A stretch of DNA of 64,000 nucleotides, taken from NCBI GenBank assembly GCA_030674185.1, contig CM060312.1, positions 28,454,835-28,518,834 of the forward strand. Reading direction: 5' to 3'. The notes beneath the pieces were generated by a model. It saw nothing but the letters and a program-made list of their open reading frames with translations. It was not told the DNA's origin and did not search any database. The position numbers and the translations under genes were made by a program. Position 1 is the first letter of the stretch; each line of letters opens with the position of its first letter. This stretch comes from Monoplex corrugatus. Taxonomy: Eukaryota; Mollusca; Gastropoda; Littorinimorpha; Ranellidae. Below, piece after piece: positions 12,151 to 24,172 of this stretch.

Positions 12151-12850
12151 ACCAGGCAGTCAGACTTGTTTTGGATTTTGTACACTGCAAGCCAGATATG
12201 TTTTTTCTTTCTTTCCAAGATTCAACATGTAATTAATAATAACCCCTTCCCCCACCTTTTTTTTCTTCTTTTTAATACTTTTATGATTGTATGAAGAATG
12301 ATGCAAGCTGAATTGAATTTCATGTTCATGTTGTTCATTAAACTGATGTTTGAATCAGATTTTTTTTTCGCTTGTATTTCTTATTTTTCTAACCATAGCA
12401 GTGTTGTCATTGATATCAATCACTGCTGGAATGAGATCTTTTCTTTGTGTATCTCTCTATACACACAGGGGACTAAACGAGTAATATGGACACGTAACTA
12501 AAATGGAAACAGTTCCTGACGCAGAACAAATATTGGCGTGGGTCTTACGTTTCGAGAGGAGTGACAACAATGAAATGAGTAAAATATTGCAAACGATAAC
12601 TGCAAGCAAAAAAAAAAAAAAAAAAGGATAAATATACTATGAATCACTACCTGATAAAGTGGAAATATTTAACAATAGACCTATCATCATGAAATGGGAA
12701 CAGAAGTTGAATGTAATAGTAGACTCAGAGATGGTATTTAAACTAATAAGAAAAGTGGCATGGCGATATGATGGACCCCACCACATTTCACTCTGTTGTT
12801 GCACACCCTGCATCTTTGGTGGGCGTGCATACGGGGTGTTTTGATGTTTC
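12151..12850. other. No gene recognised
   Basis: AT-rich intronic DNA with T-runs and an A-run at 12609-12626. Nothing I can name. Confidence 0.5.
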
Positions 12851-13040
12851 CAGTCACTGATATGATTCCAGATCTGCAACATGCATAGTTGATTCTCTGC
12901 ATGCATATAAACATGAAGAGGGTTCAGGCATTGGCAGATCTGCCCTTTTGCTGATTTGAAAAATGAGAAGAGTCTCCGCCTTTTCCCCATCAGGTGGAGG
13001 TGTCAAGATGGATTGAACCCAAGACATACTGAAGTCCAAC
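12851..13040 (-). mobile_element. SINE-like fragment, reversed
   Basis: The string ATGGATTGAACCCAAGACATA at about 13009 reads in reverse as a B-box-like GGGTTCAATCC, and the CAGATCTGCC region resembles the family A core reversed. Weak, diverged copy. Confidence 0.4.
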
Positions 13041-13735
13041 GTTTACTCATGTGACTTTTCCATTTTTTCCATTATTGCATTATTCCATTATTACTTCTGT
13101 AGAAAACTGGATATAAGCTTCATATAAAAACTTTCCGCTTTAGGCCTACGACCTATAATGAGGTTACAATGGCCGACTGGCTGCCTAAAACTGTCAGCAG
13201 TGATGTTTGTCACACTTATCTGCATCTCCTCTACAATTTTCGCCTTTTTTTTCTTTTATTGATTCCATTTTTATTGATGTAAATATACAAATTGTACCGA
13301 TGACTAAGTAACATAACGATACTGGTGATTTTGATAGCTGTGCTGTTTAAGGTTTTCAGCTGCTCGGAGATTTGCAATCAAAAGTATATTGTGTTCAGTT
13401 AGAAAACTATCATCGTGCATTTTTGTGCAAAAATGAGGATTAAAGAACGGCTTAAACATATTCTTTTAAGGGAGGATAGGGGTTAGGGTGGTACTGAGTG
13501 AGTATTGTTATTGTCACTGTTATCCAGTTTATCTTTCCATACTTTCAAGTGTGTGGGGGAAAAAAACTGTGTGAATGGCCTTCAGTCCACCCAGTTGTGC
13601 ATGGATACCTGTTCCTATTCAGGGTTTTGGAAAGCAAAACATCGAGGGAGAGGAGAGGGATCCCTCCCCCCCCCCCCTATCAAACAAATGATCCGAGAAT
13701 ATTGGGGTCTCTAGCTTTTGTATCCATTTACGCAG
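13041..13735. other. Intron, no other feature
   Basis: Unique-looking intronic DNA with a C-run at about 13668-13677. The acceptor of the next exon ends it. Confidence 0.5.
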
Positions 13736-14015
13736 GACCCAACACATGCCATCGGTGACCTTGCTCACACGCTGGTCCTGGAGAAACTGGAAGAGCTGAG
13801 TCAGCATTTGCGATCAGCAGGGGAAGGTCCACTGTTCATCATCAGTACTGTGCAGTTTGACAATTATCTGGCCAAACTCCAACCCACACGCCCCAAGCGC
13901 AAGAAGAAAAAAAGCACTGGTCAAGCGGACGTCTCAGATGTATCTGCACCAGAAAGGTCTAAGAGTCAACCATGCCCATCTGAGAATCTGAAGGAAAGTA
14001 ATAAAACTGAAAAAG
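13736..14015 (+). CDS. Nuclease/P-loop NTPase gene, exon with basic segment
   Basis: Acceptor ATTTACGCAG before 13736; donor AAAG|GTGAGT after 14015, phase 0 in and phase 1 out. It gives residues 1-93 of the chain I number from here. Residues 1-46 look alpha-helical and start DPTHAIGDLAHTLVLEKLEE. Residues 53-59 read PKRKKKK, a classical monopartite nuclear localisation signal pattern. This is followed by a Ser/Glu/Lys-rich, probably disordered, segment up to the splice site. The donor phase matches exactly the acceptor at 14602. Without that split signal the exon would not stand out, but joined to the next two exons it leads into a nuclease motif. The role is likely N-terminal targeting and a linker before the catalytic domain. 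Confidence 0.7.
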
Positions 14016-14179
14016 GTGAGTGGAATTTGGCTCTGGATTTGAATTTGAATTTTTGTATAAGAGGGAGTCATCACACAGTTCCAGCCTACAGGCTGTGTGA
14101 AAGAGAACGTGGATTTGAATTCGTGCTGTATCCAAGGTTATCAGGGGTCGTTGGTTAGACTGCGTGGGAGGTCACCGTC

Positions 14180-14475
14180 TTTTATGACTATCTGGTTCGT
14201 TTGGTAGAATTGTATACTGAATATCTCGTGTCTGGGGTTCAATCCCAGCCCGTAACATAAAACCTGGCCTGTTTGGTGCCCATCTTAATGGTTCTATCAC
14301 TCTGGTCGTTTCGACTTTTATTTCATAGGCACCTCGCCATTTCAGAACCTTGCAGGTGCATAGGTTTTTGCATAGGCTCTAGAATCTGCCTGATTTGGGT
14401 GGAGCGAGTACGGAATTGTCTGAGGGCGATGAATACATCCCTTTTAAGAAACTCCAAACTCCAAGGATGAACCAT
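14180..14475 (+). mobile_element. SINE family A, near complete
   Basis: tRNA-like head at about 14190-14260 with a clear B-box-like GGGGTTCAATCCCAGCC, then CCTGGCCTGTTTGGTGCCCA, and the family core ending in AAACTCCAAACTCC. This copy shows the intact order of SINE segments and is the best local reference for the others. Confidence 0.75.
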
Positions 14476-14601
14476 CTATTCACTTCTTTTCAATCGATTT
14501 TGAATAGTTGATCTGATTTCTAGTTTAATGTGTTTTTCTAAATGCGCATTGTATGCGTTTGTACATGTGCCCATCCATATATTACCATCATCATCATGCA
14601 G

Positions 14602-14741
14602 CACAGCCAGGTTCAAGTGTCAGTGACGTCACAGACAAGGAGAAACAACTGCTACACACCAGACCTGCGGACAAGGGACGTCAACGAGGAGAACTTGACG
14701 TCATGCTGCTGCACAGGAACGGGGGTGTGATCCTGGTCGAG
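14602..14741 (+). CDS. Nuclease/P-loop NTPase gene, exon with PD-(D/E)XK strands
   Basis: Acceptor CATCATGCAG before 14602, donor GAG|GTGAGT after 14741; phase 1 in, 0 out, both matching their neighbours. Chain residues 94-140. The end reads GELDVMLLHRNGGVILVE, the core of a PD-(D/E)XK nuclease fold as in NERD and Cas4-like enzymes: a strand with Glu124 and catalytic Asp126, a turn, then a second strand whose Glu140 is the first residue of the E-x-K motif. The Lys comes from the next exon, 8.4 kb away. An Asp followed 14 residues later by E-x-K is the usual spacing. Expected activity is metal-dependent cleavage of DNA or RNA; this is inference from the motif alone. Confidence 0.75.
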
Positions 14742-15299
14742 GTGAGTGATGTGACACTGCTATTTGGTAGAAGTGCGGTTTTAGTGTATCATGGATTCTG
14801 CAGTAATGTGGTCAGAAGTTGTCAAAACCTAACCAAAACTTGGACCGGAAAACTCGGAGTGCTCTTCTAAGACTACCTACCACAACACCACTCATTCGGC
14901 TGTCCAGTGCACCTCCAGATACATTGAAACAGAGGCTATCATGAGAACAGTACATGAAGTGTCTCAGAATTAGGGACAGATTTCCACAATGCATTACCTT
15001 TGCGGGTGGGTATGATAATGGTGATGCTGTGGAGTTCCGTGATGGATCGAGACTGTATGATAGGGCTACAGTCTAGGCTTAATTTCATAGTATATCCCGA
15101 CGTCAGTCAGGCTTAAGAGATAACAGGCACCTGTGGTGTTGTCAGGAGGTTTGAGCAACACTTTCTATGACGCTTCCGTGAAATGGATGAGAATGACTAT
15201 GGTCCCTATCTTCACAATAAGCCAGATCAGAGCTCGCTCAACTCTTGCATTGTAGCAAACAGTTGGGACTGGAAAATCCCACATTCAGTCCAAAAGGAC

Positions 15300-16912
15300 T
15301 GTTGGGGTTTTCAGTCATCGACCTCACAGTCAGTAGTCTGTTGTACTAGCCACCAGTCATCGACCCACAGTCAGTTGTTTGTTGTGCTAACCACCAGCCA
15401 TCGACCTCACAGTCAGTAGTCTGTTGTGCTAATCACCAGTCATCGACCTCACAGTCAGTAGTCTGTTGTGTTAACCCACAGCCATCGACCTCACAGTCGG
15501 TAGTCTGTTGTGCTAATCACCAGTCATCGACCTCACAGTCGGTAGTCTGTTGTGCTAATCACCAGTCATCGACCTCACAGTCAGTAGTCTGTTGTGCTAA
15601 ACACCAGTCATCGACCTCACAGTCAGTAGTCTGTTGTGCTAAACACCAGTCATCGACCTCACAGTCAGTAGTCTGTTGTGCTAACCCATAGCCATTGACC
15701 TCACAGTCAGTAGTCTGTTGTGCTAACCACCAGTCATCGACCTCACAGTCGGTAGTCTGTTGTGCTAACCACCAGTCATCGACCTCACAGTCGGTAGTAT
15801 GCTGTGCTAACCACCAGTCATCGACCTCACAGTCAGTCTGTTGTGTTAACCAACAGTCATCGACCTCACAATCAGTGTCTGTTGTGCTAATCACCAGCCA
15901 TCGACCTCACAGTCAGTAGTCTGTTGTGTTAACCACCAGTCATCGACCTCACAGTCAGTAGTCGTGCTAACCACATTGACCTCACAGTCAGTAGTCTGTT
16001 GTGCTAACCACATTGACCTCACAGTCAGTAGTCTGTTGTGCTAACCACATCGACCTCACAGTCAGTAGTCGTGCTAACCACATTGACCTCACAGTCAGTA
16101 GTCTGTTGTGCTAACCACATCGACCTCACAGTCAGTAGTCGTGCTAACCACATTGACCTCACAGTCAGTAGTCTGTTGTGCTAACCACATCGACCTCACA
16201 GTCAGTAGTCGTGCTAACCACATTGACCTCACAGTCAGTAGTCTGTTGTGCTAACCACATCGACCTCACAGTCAGTAGTCTGTTGTGCTAACCACCAGTC
16301 ATCGACCTCACAGTCAGTAGTCTGTTGTGCTAACCACATCGACCTCACAGTCAGTAGTCTGTTGTGCTAACCACATCGACCTCACAGTCAGTAGTCTGTT
16401 GTGCTAACCACCAGTCATCGACCTCACAGTCAGTAGTCTGTTGTGTTAACCACATCGACCTCACAGTCAGTAGTCTGTTGTGTTAACCACATCGACCTCA
16501 CAGTCAGTAGTCTGTTGTGTTAACCACCAGTCATCGACTTCACAGTCAGTAGTCTGTTGTGCTAACCACATCGACTTCACAGTCAGTAGTCTGTTGTGCT
16601 AACCACATCGACTTCACAGTCAGTAGTCTGTTGTGCTAACCACATCGACCTCACAGTCAGTAGTCTGTTGTGTTAACCACCAGTCATCGACTTCACAGTC
16701 ATTAGTCTGTTGTGCTAACCACATCGACCTCACAGTCAGTAGTCTGTTGTGCTAACCACATCGACTTCACAGTCAGTAGTCTGTTGTGCTAAACCACATC
16801 AACCTCACAGTCAGTAGTCTGTTGTGCTAACCACATCGACATCACAGTCAGTAGTCTGTTGTGCTAACCACATCGACCTCACAGTCAGTAGTCTGTTGTG
16901 CTAACCACATCA
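15300..16912. repeat. 33/37/42-bp minisatellite
   Basis: The core CTCACAGTCAGTAGTCTGTT recurs about 40 times. Three unit lengths are present: 42 bp (with CCAGT), 37 bp (without it), and 33 bp (also lacking CTGTT). The 42-bp form dominates at the left; 33 and 37 bp forms alternate between about 15955 and 16260. Where units are 42 bp, both strands are open with a 14-residue period, which is not coding. It lies in the intron between the two halves of the nuclease motif. Confidence 0.95.
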
Positions 16913-16998
16913 CCACATTGACTGGTTTCTTTGATCTATCTTTGGTAAAGATCCATCCAGTCATAAACAACTGAGAAAATCTTACGTGCATATTTTTG

Positions 16999-17153
<155 letters not shown>

Positions 17154-17825
17154 CATGGAAATGGGAGATTAAAAAAAGATCTTAACAGTTAAGTACGGGC
17201 AGAGGTTGGGTCAGCTTTTACTTTATACCTTGGGGTTGAAAAAAATATTTTAACAGGTAAGTATGGGCATTGGGGCTGAACTGAGTACGTCTGTTCCTGA
17301 ATCCACGCTTCTGTACGCTGAAATGGCCGACTGCAGTAAACATCAGCGTGTCTCCGCAACCAAGTGATTACTGTCATTAGGAAGCTGGATCAGAACAGTG
17401 ACAGATGAGCTCCACCAACGTGACCCAGCGGCAGCGCAGTGTCTGCTTTGGTTGTTGGCCATACAGATCTTGAACGAACTTGGGCTGGTTGGGGTGAAGA
17501 GAAACAGAGATGAGCGGTGTGGGAACAATGCCACTGAAGCATATGGCAGCAAAAACAAGGAAATGTTTATACAAATATGTGGCACGACACAGCTGCAACA
17601 CGTTCTAAAGCACATCACAACATTTACCTGAAAATTGAAACAGTGGTATGAATGATGTACAAATTCGACATACATAAGACATTAATCTAACAGTAGAATG
17701 TAACAACACTGACATGATTTTTCATTGAGGTTGCAGATTACGTCTTTCATACATAAATATAAAGATAACGAGAATTTTCTTTATAAAAGCAATGTTAATT
17801 AAGACACACCTGGCTTGGCATGATA
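17154..17825. other. Intron, no gene recognised
   Basis: Includes a short imperfect local duplication around TAACAGTTAAGTACGGGCAG (about 17183) and TAACAGGTAAGTATGGGCAT (about 17251). No exon supported. Confidence 0.5.
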
Positions 17826-17826
17826 T

Positions 17827-17875
17827 GGGGGGGGGGGGGGGGGGGGGGAGAAGAGAGAGAGAGAGAGAGAGAAGC
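17827..17875. repeat. G22 homopolymer followed by (GA)n
   Basis: An uninterrupted run of 22 G at 17827-17848 leads into GAAGAGAGAGA repeats. Able in principle to form a G-quadruplex. A second homopolymer of C lies near 18284-18296. Confidence 0.9.
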
Positions 17876-18297
17876 ACAACTCCCGTGACATTGATATGCA
17901 GGAAATCTAATACTGCCAAAGATAATCCTACGAAAGTGCTCACCACCAACGTCGGCACACGCATTTGTGCACAAGCATACAGTATTGATATTGATATACT
18001 CGTAAACCTCTGACAGGCAGAAGAAGGAAAATCTTAAGTTTCCTGCCATCATCGCCACACACACGCACGCACAAGCAGATGTAATGGACGCCAAAACCCC
18101 TCTCCCCGTCCACCCACACCAAATAGAGGAAGCAGGAAAAGGAAGAAAGCAAACAGAAATAAGGATAGAAAATGGACCCAGACTATTGTTGTTTTGTCAA
18201 TAAGATGTAATCCAAAACGAATGCGATCCCCTGCATTCAAGCAAACAGGAACAAACAAACAAAAAACAAAAAAAAGGCAGAACCCCCCCCCCCCCCA

Positions 18298-18330
<33 letters not shown>

Positions 18331-18364
18331 AAAACCCACTACAATAGAATCAGAACGCGTATGA

Positions 18365-18560
18365 ATACAAGAAGACAAGACAGGCGTAAATTTTCAGCCA
18401 AGTGGCCTTTGTCAAGCGTAAACGTAAGACCACAAAACAACAAACAATAAACAACAAATACAAAAATAAGGACAAAAAGACCAAAACTTTCGTCCAGTAG
18501 GAAAAAAGATTGCACCTCTCTTGTTTTGTATTAAATACGCGTTCTGATTCTATTGTCCTG
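18365..18560 (-). mobile_element. Interspersed repeat family C, reversed copy
   Basis: Reverse-complement matches to 11890-12150: CAAGTGGCCTTTGTCAAGCG and ATTAAATACGCG, then TTTCTGGTTCC. Diverged by small insertions and A-rich stretches. Confidence 0.5.
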
Positions 18561-19280
18561 TTTTTCTGGTTCCATTAAGATGTGCATATTTCTTATATTC
18601 TCTTATAACCTAAATGTTCAGGAGCAACAACACGAGGAAAGTCGCTTAACTCTATTGTGACTGCACTTGCCACAGCTGAGCTCTCCTGCTGGCCTAGGGC
18701 TGCCACAGTGAAATCACTGAGAACTGTCGCCTTTGAGCAATTTTCCATCATTTTAGACAAAGAAAGCGGCAAAACGTAGCTGAAGCGTTCAACGGAAGTT
18801 CCCTCCACAAGGGAAGCAACTGCCAACAACTAAATTATTAGTATAACAAAAGTAGAGGGAGGTATATACCCCAGACCGTCTGTTACTATGATCGAAGTAG
18901 CCCGTCCTCAGTGAGAGCTCAGCTGTTACTTCAATTGAAGTAGCCTGTCGTCAAAGAGTTAAGTCATGCTGTGATTCTCTTTTTTGTGTTATGTTTTAAA
19001 ACTTTGTGGAATTGGATAATGATAAAAAAAAATTCATTTGTATAACACAGTCCACAGTCCACGTCAAAGCTTGCTCGTTGCACTTTGCACAACAAGAATC
19101 AAACAATAACAACAAATTTAAAGGATGAAGGGAAAGGTGTAGATATAGTCGGACACATATCAATGCAGCATGATCAGTTCATCAAAAATAACAACAGATC
19201 GTGAAATGAAATCCGAAATGGGCGGTTGCAAAAAACATATAAGGAAGAAAAATGTATGAATCGCCTGTTAAATGGTCTTT
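18561..19280. other. Intron, no gene recognised
   Basis: Unique-looking DNA. I see no splice-flanked open frame. Confidence 0.5.
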
Positions 19281-19290
19281 CACACACACA

Positions 19291-19367
<77 letters not shown>

Positions 19368-19423
19368 AATACAGATGCACACACACACACACACCAATAC
19401 AGATGCACGCACACACACACACA

Positions 19424-19462
<39 letters not shown>

Positions 19463-19475
19463 ATTCTGACACACA
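19281..19475. repeat. (CA)n microsatellite with internal duplication
   Basis: CA tract broken twice by the same CCAATACAGATGCAC string (about 19366 and 19394), indicating a tandem duplication inside the tract. Confidence 0.95.
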
Positions 19476-19756
19476 CACACGCCTTCACACATACACACAC
19501 TCTCTTTCTCTCACATACACACTCTCGCATACGCACGTATGCACACATATACACGGGAAAGGGGGAGTTACTGAAGTAATGCGGCATGGACATAGCATTA
19601 ATGCATTATGAAGATAGTTCATCAAAAATAACAACAGATAATGACATAAATCAGAAATAGGTAGCAGTACCACTAAAAAGAATTTATACAGTTAGAATCA
19701 TTTGATGAAAAACAAGTCTTCATGTTCAAACGCACACACATATACGCGTGCATACA

Positions 19757-19771
19757 CACACACCACTCACA

Positions 19772-19859
<88 letters not shown>
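19757..19859. repeat. (CA)n microsatellite
   Basis: About 100 bp of almost perfect CA repeat. Confidence 0.98.
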
Positions 19860-19862
<3 letters not shown>

Positions 19863-20034
19863 TACACAGACAAACAGACAAGCTGGACCTAGAAAAGCCA
19901 AAAGTACCAATCCATACACTTTTATAGATATTTCGGAAAGAGATATATCTGAGGTGTATTTTTTAAGTAAGCAGATAATTGCTTTGTCTTACAGGGTGTT
20001 GATATTTTAAGTAAGCAGATAATTGCTTTGTCTT

Positions 20035-22290
20035 AAAACCCCTGGAATGGAGTTCCATGTTCTTGGGCCAAAACTAGAGAAAGATTTCTTTCCGCTACTT
20101 AGAGAACACTGAGGTATGGTCAAGAGAGAAAAGCAGAGGAGTTCTGACATATATGTTGGCATGGTATTCGATTTTAGACATTGAAAATGGAGAATAGCAG
20201 TTTTATACTCCATTTGTGCTTTGATTGAAAAGCAGTGTCGTTTTTTTGCCTGAATCATATGCTTTAGCTCTGGTAGTTAAGATGAGTTTTCATGAAAGGG
20301 GGTTCATCAGGAAAAAACACAAAGACTGCTGGTTATAGTACAGTCTGAGATAATCATTGTCCTTGGGGTTATTTATTGTAGGATTGTTTTTGTACCGATG
20401 TACAGAAGTTCTGTTTTTTGTCCATTCATTTTCAGTTTTTTTTCCTTCCGTGCAACTATGTACTCAGTGGTGATGTCTGCCAGGGAAATATGAGTGATGC
20501 ACTTTGTGAGTCGTCAGCAAAAAGAAAAAAATGATAGAGTGCTCCTGATTGTTTGATAACAGTGCTAAATGGTAGTACACACGTGGTGAACAGAACCGGT
20601 TTCAGAACAGAACTCTGTGAGACACCACATTTCAGCAAAGATGGAGCTGATGTGGTGTTATTGATGACAATAGACTGAGTTCAACAAGAAATATATGACT
20701 TGGATCACTCAAAAACAGTTTCAACGCAGCCAGATGGAATGAAAAATTTAACATCTAGATGTTATGACCACAACTGTCACATTCTGGTAAAGATCTGGTA
20801 GTGTGATAGAATAGACACTTTTTCAACATTGAAAGCCTGCAAAATAACATTTACAGACATTAACAAAGCAGTTTCTGATTATGGGCTTCACGATAGGCTG
20901 ACTGATAAGGAGATTGTTGGCTTTGGTTCTTTGTGACTCGTCAGCTTTGAGAAGACGATGAAATTCAAGGACTTGGACAAAAATAGAAGACTGAAAATAG
21001 GATGATAGGATTTTTTAACGTCATTGAGATCTAGATCGATTCTGTTGAACATGGGGTTGACTAGAACATGTTTAAAGCTTCCTGGCACAACATCCATTTT
21101 CAAATAAATACTGATGATATAAATGACAACCGGACAAAATGTTATTGATATTGATATTTTCAATACGGTCAAAAAGAAGAGAGGCAGGGAAGAGATCAGA
21201 GGTGTGGAATGTTTTAGGCACTGCGAGAATAACTTTTGTCTGTGAATTTAGACTGACTGGTTGAAATCTACACGGGGTGCCAGGAAAAGGGGCAGGTACT
21301 GAATGGTTGGAGTTGGGAGTTGGAGCTGAAATTCTTTTTATTTGCTCTTTCTATTCGAAGAACACATTGAATTTGTCAAGCAGGCATTTGGGTATTATTT
21401 GGAAGAACAAGTTAAGCTCTTGCCCATTCTCTGGCAACTCAGTTGAAAAAGTTCCCGGGAAAAATATGAGTTAGTGATTTTGTCATCAGTTTGTTCAATT
21501 GTTGCTTTTCGGCCTCAACGATCGTTCTGTTGACCAGGTTTTAATATTGGACATATGTTTATCTGTGAACAGTCAAGCGAGCATTGCGACAGCATCGCTC
21601 AGCTTGACACTGTTTTTCTTTGCCTCGCTTGATTTTAAGGGACATCCGTGGTACTGATATGAGATCTGTGATGCTACCTGTGACTACAAAAGTGTGGATG
21701 TCAAACAAATTTCAGAACCAAGAATCATAATAGTCTACAAGATTTCGGGAATGTGATGGTACAGTTGTAAGGGCTTGACTTTTCGAATCGCCATTCCTGA
21801 TTTATCAATGCGCAAGGAAAGCAATATGTTACAAGTGGTCAGAGATAAATTTGTCAGCCACCAAAAGTTCTGAGATGCGAGTCTCACAGTTCGTAAGAAG
21901 CCAGTCAAGAGTATGAACGCAAGGGGTAGGTGTCTATTAGCAGGTTTGGACTGTAACTGTCAATTAAGTCCTTTTAAGTGGTAACATATTTGCCAGAAAG
22001 TCAAAAATAAAAGCTAACATCACCAAGGGCAGGATTATCACATGCGATATATGACTCCTGATAATGAGAAAACTCATCCATAAACATTCTGATGGTGAGA
22101 TCACTGTTCTGTTGAGTGATGGGTGGTAGACAGACAAAAAGGCAGACTGTTTTTGCGCTGGACACGTACTGCACAGATTTCAGATGATTTAAAATCAAAT
22201 TTCTTAATGGATATTTTGATATAAGATGCAAGACTGTCCCTGTGTATAACGGTAAATTTATCACCATTTGCTAAAATGATAATTGGTCTC
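20035..22290 (-). mobile_element. Decayed CR1-like LINE
   Basis: On the minus strand, fragments of a non-LTR ORF2 appear in the right order but many frames. Near 22000-22290 there is an endonuclease-like stretch with FMDEFSHY. At 20890-21170 an RT finger region reads VPGSFKHVLVNPMF and LDLNDVKKSYHPI. At 20460-20640 it reads CGVSQSSVLKPVLF and FADDSQ, the palm region. At 20040-20200 a C-terminal thumb-like SFGPRTWNSIPGVLRQS follows. Numerous frameshifts and stops mark it as old. A related relic lies at 49900-51760. Confidence 0.75.
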
Positions 22291-22738
22291 AATGATTCTT
22301 TTCGGGGATAACTACCCTACAGCATATGACATGTTCATTTCATGTCTAGATCTAGACTACACACTGATGATACATTCAGCAACTGAAACAATTCCACCAA
22401 AATTTCTGTGCATGATCTGAACATCATGCGGCAAAACTGAGTATCCAGCCTTCAAGATCCTAAATAAGCGTGTCGTACTAAGCATTAAGTGTCTATTCAT
22501 CAGATACAACACAAGATATACAGAACAGCTGCTATTCAACAAAAGGCAAACCGACAGAATCAGAATACAAGGCCGCAAAATTCCTTTCCATGCAGTGCTC
22601 GCAGGGAAATTTGTGCCTCCAGGATTGGTCTTCTGTTCCACTATGAAGACCACACCAGGTGTTGGGAGACCAATATGCCTATTCACCTGTCAGATCGACG
22701 GAAGAGTCCATCTTCATTATGTTTATTGTGTTGGAATA
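22291..22738. other. Intron, no gene recognised
   Basis: The plus strand around 22455-22690 has a weakly LINE-like flavour but I cannot assign it. Confidence 0.4.
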
Positions 22739-23120
22739 TTCATCATCATCAAGTGCCCTACCACATGGCGTTGGCGATCATGGCCCTCCATATGCATCTA
22801 TCCCTTGTTGCCACAAGCACATATTCCACCCTCTCTGTCCTCAGCCAATCTGCAAGTCCGTCCAATATTTTTGCCCTGGGTCCACCTGATGCTCTCTTTC
22901 CCTCCAGCTTTCCTGTTGTGACAAGGTGCTCTAATTCCCCTTTCTTATAACATATCATATGAATATTGCTTGTCTTTTCCTGATTTTCTTTGTTAATGAT
23001 CTTCTTGTGTCTGCCTCCTTCAAGACTGTCTCGTTTGTTTTCTTTGCTGTCCATGGAACTCTCAACTTTGTTCTTAGAAACCACATTTCAGTTGCCTCAA
23101 TTTTGTTCTGACTCTGCGTG
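22739..23120 (-). mobile_element. RTE-type LINE 3' end (copy 2)
   Basis: Minus-strand translation runs from NKIEATEMWFLRTKLRVPWT through GKLEGKRASGG and AKILDGLADWLRT to IANAMW, with a short (TGA)n tail now at 22739-22748. Same family as 5549-5858. It ends only about 40 bp before the next host exon. Confidence 0.85.
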
Positions 23121-23161
23121 TTGACTGTATTAGTTAATATTGATATTATTAATGTACACAG

Positions 23162-23378
23162 ATAAAATCCGTGGGGCATGTAGATAGCTCCTGGGAACCA
23201 TCAGAGAAACAGCTGCAGGAATATATTGGAAGGCGTGTGCAAAGAGCTGAGCAGCAGTTGAGGGGTGGTGCTGACGTTCTGCATTACATCATGCCTGACT
23301 TGACCTTGCCCCACGTCACGCTGGTTGTGGCTCTGCCTTATGTCACCAGAGAGCAACTGACACAGGTAGTACTTCACT
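23162..23378 (+). CDS. Nuclease/P-loop NTPase gene, exon completing the nuclease motif
   Basis: Acceptor ATGTACACAG before 23162. The exon opens IKSVG, so that across the junction the protein reads VILVE-IKSVG with catalytic Glu140 and Lys142 of the E-x-K motif. A helix with QLQEYIGRRVQRAEQQLR follows (residues 157-174); a Gln-bearing helix after E-x-K is usual in Cas4/RecB/NERD nucleases (Gln167 or Gln171 here). Then come two hydrophobic strands, VLHYIMPDLT and HVTLVVALPYV. I place the donor after 23378 (T|GTATGT, phase 1), because only that phase reads into the next exon. The nearer CAG|GTAGTA after 23365 is phase 0 and would hit a stop. Confidence 0.75.
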
Positions 23379-24002
23379 GTATGTCACGTTCTGTGTTATT
23401 GTTTGACAAGAAACCGCACATTTTTAACTCCAATTATCATTCCACGGTCTCTTTTCTGGTCATGGTATGCAAGAGAAACAAGTTTCCTTATGCTAAGACC
23501 AAGGTAATCTATCGAACTCCAGCTTGGCATTTTACGGCGACTGTGATAATGCAAGCTGGTGCATGTGCCATGTCGGTGTTCGAGTGTTTGACAGATGTAC
23601 GCCCTTACATGTAGTTCCACGTGCTACTTGATTCTTTATGCCTTGACAAGACGTTTTCATAGCTTTTCAGATCGTTGTAGAGGGAGATGGTAGAGACTTC
23701 ATTATACTCATCTAAACTTTTCAGGGCAGTTTACAGTCTTCTCCCTGGCTGCTTTACCTTCCCAACCCAGAACAAGATCAAGTTTCCCCGTACAGTTGAG
23801 TAGACTTGAAGCCGCATGCAAGCGTTTAACCGAGTTAGGTTTCAGTGTATGCTTGTAATCTACTTCTGAAGTGAATACATGAATCTGTCATCAATCTAGA
23901 TTACTCAACCTTCGGACAAAACATGTCAATCACATTCAGCAATTTCTTAATCATTGACTTCCTCATCCTATTTATCGGCTGCAAAAAATTTAATCGTTTC
24001 AG
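23379..24002. other. Short intron
   Basis: About 620 bp without a recognised feature, ending in a T-rich tract and TTTCAG. Confidence 0.6.
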
Positions 24003-24046
24003 TTCCTCACCTGTCCACCATCTTCGTGCAGAAGCTGAAGGACAGG
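24003..24046 (+). CDS. Nuclease/P-loop NTPase gene, 44-bp mini-exon
   Basis: A small exon after AATCGTTTCAG, ending AGG|GTGAGG; phase 1 in, 0 out. With the preceding T it encodes FPHLSTIFVQKLKDR (residues 213-227), an amphipathic segment that joins the nuclease part to the region before the NTPase. It was chosen because it is the only reading that fits both neighbouring phases without a stop. Confidence 0.6.
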
Positions 24047-24172
24047 GTGAGGAAAAGCTGGCGGGGAAGTGAGGGATTTGATTTTTTGCTTTGCTCTTAT
24101 GGCTTATGATGGGGGAAGCTGGTGGAAAGTGTGAGGGGTCGAAGGATTACACTGTCGCTTGTTCCTCTCCAG

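Noticed and set aside
15300..16912. Possible CRISPR-like array
   Set aside because: Regular repeats but no unique spacers; the unit-to-unit differences are indels and point changes. Same reasoning for the other minisatellites.
23171..23614. Reading the 23162 exon on to 23614 as a single exon
   Set aside because: Beyond 23378 the frame loses protein character and cannot be joined to the following exons; the T|GTATGT donor gives a phase-consistent continuation.
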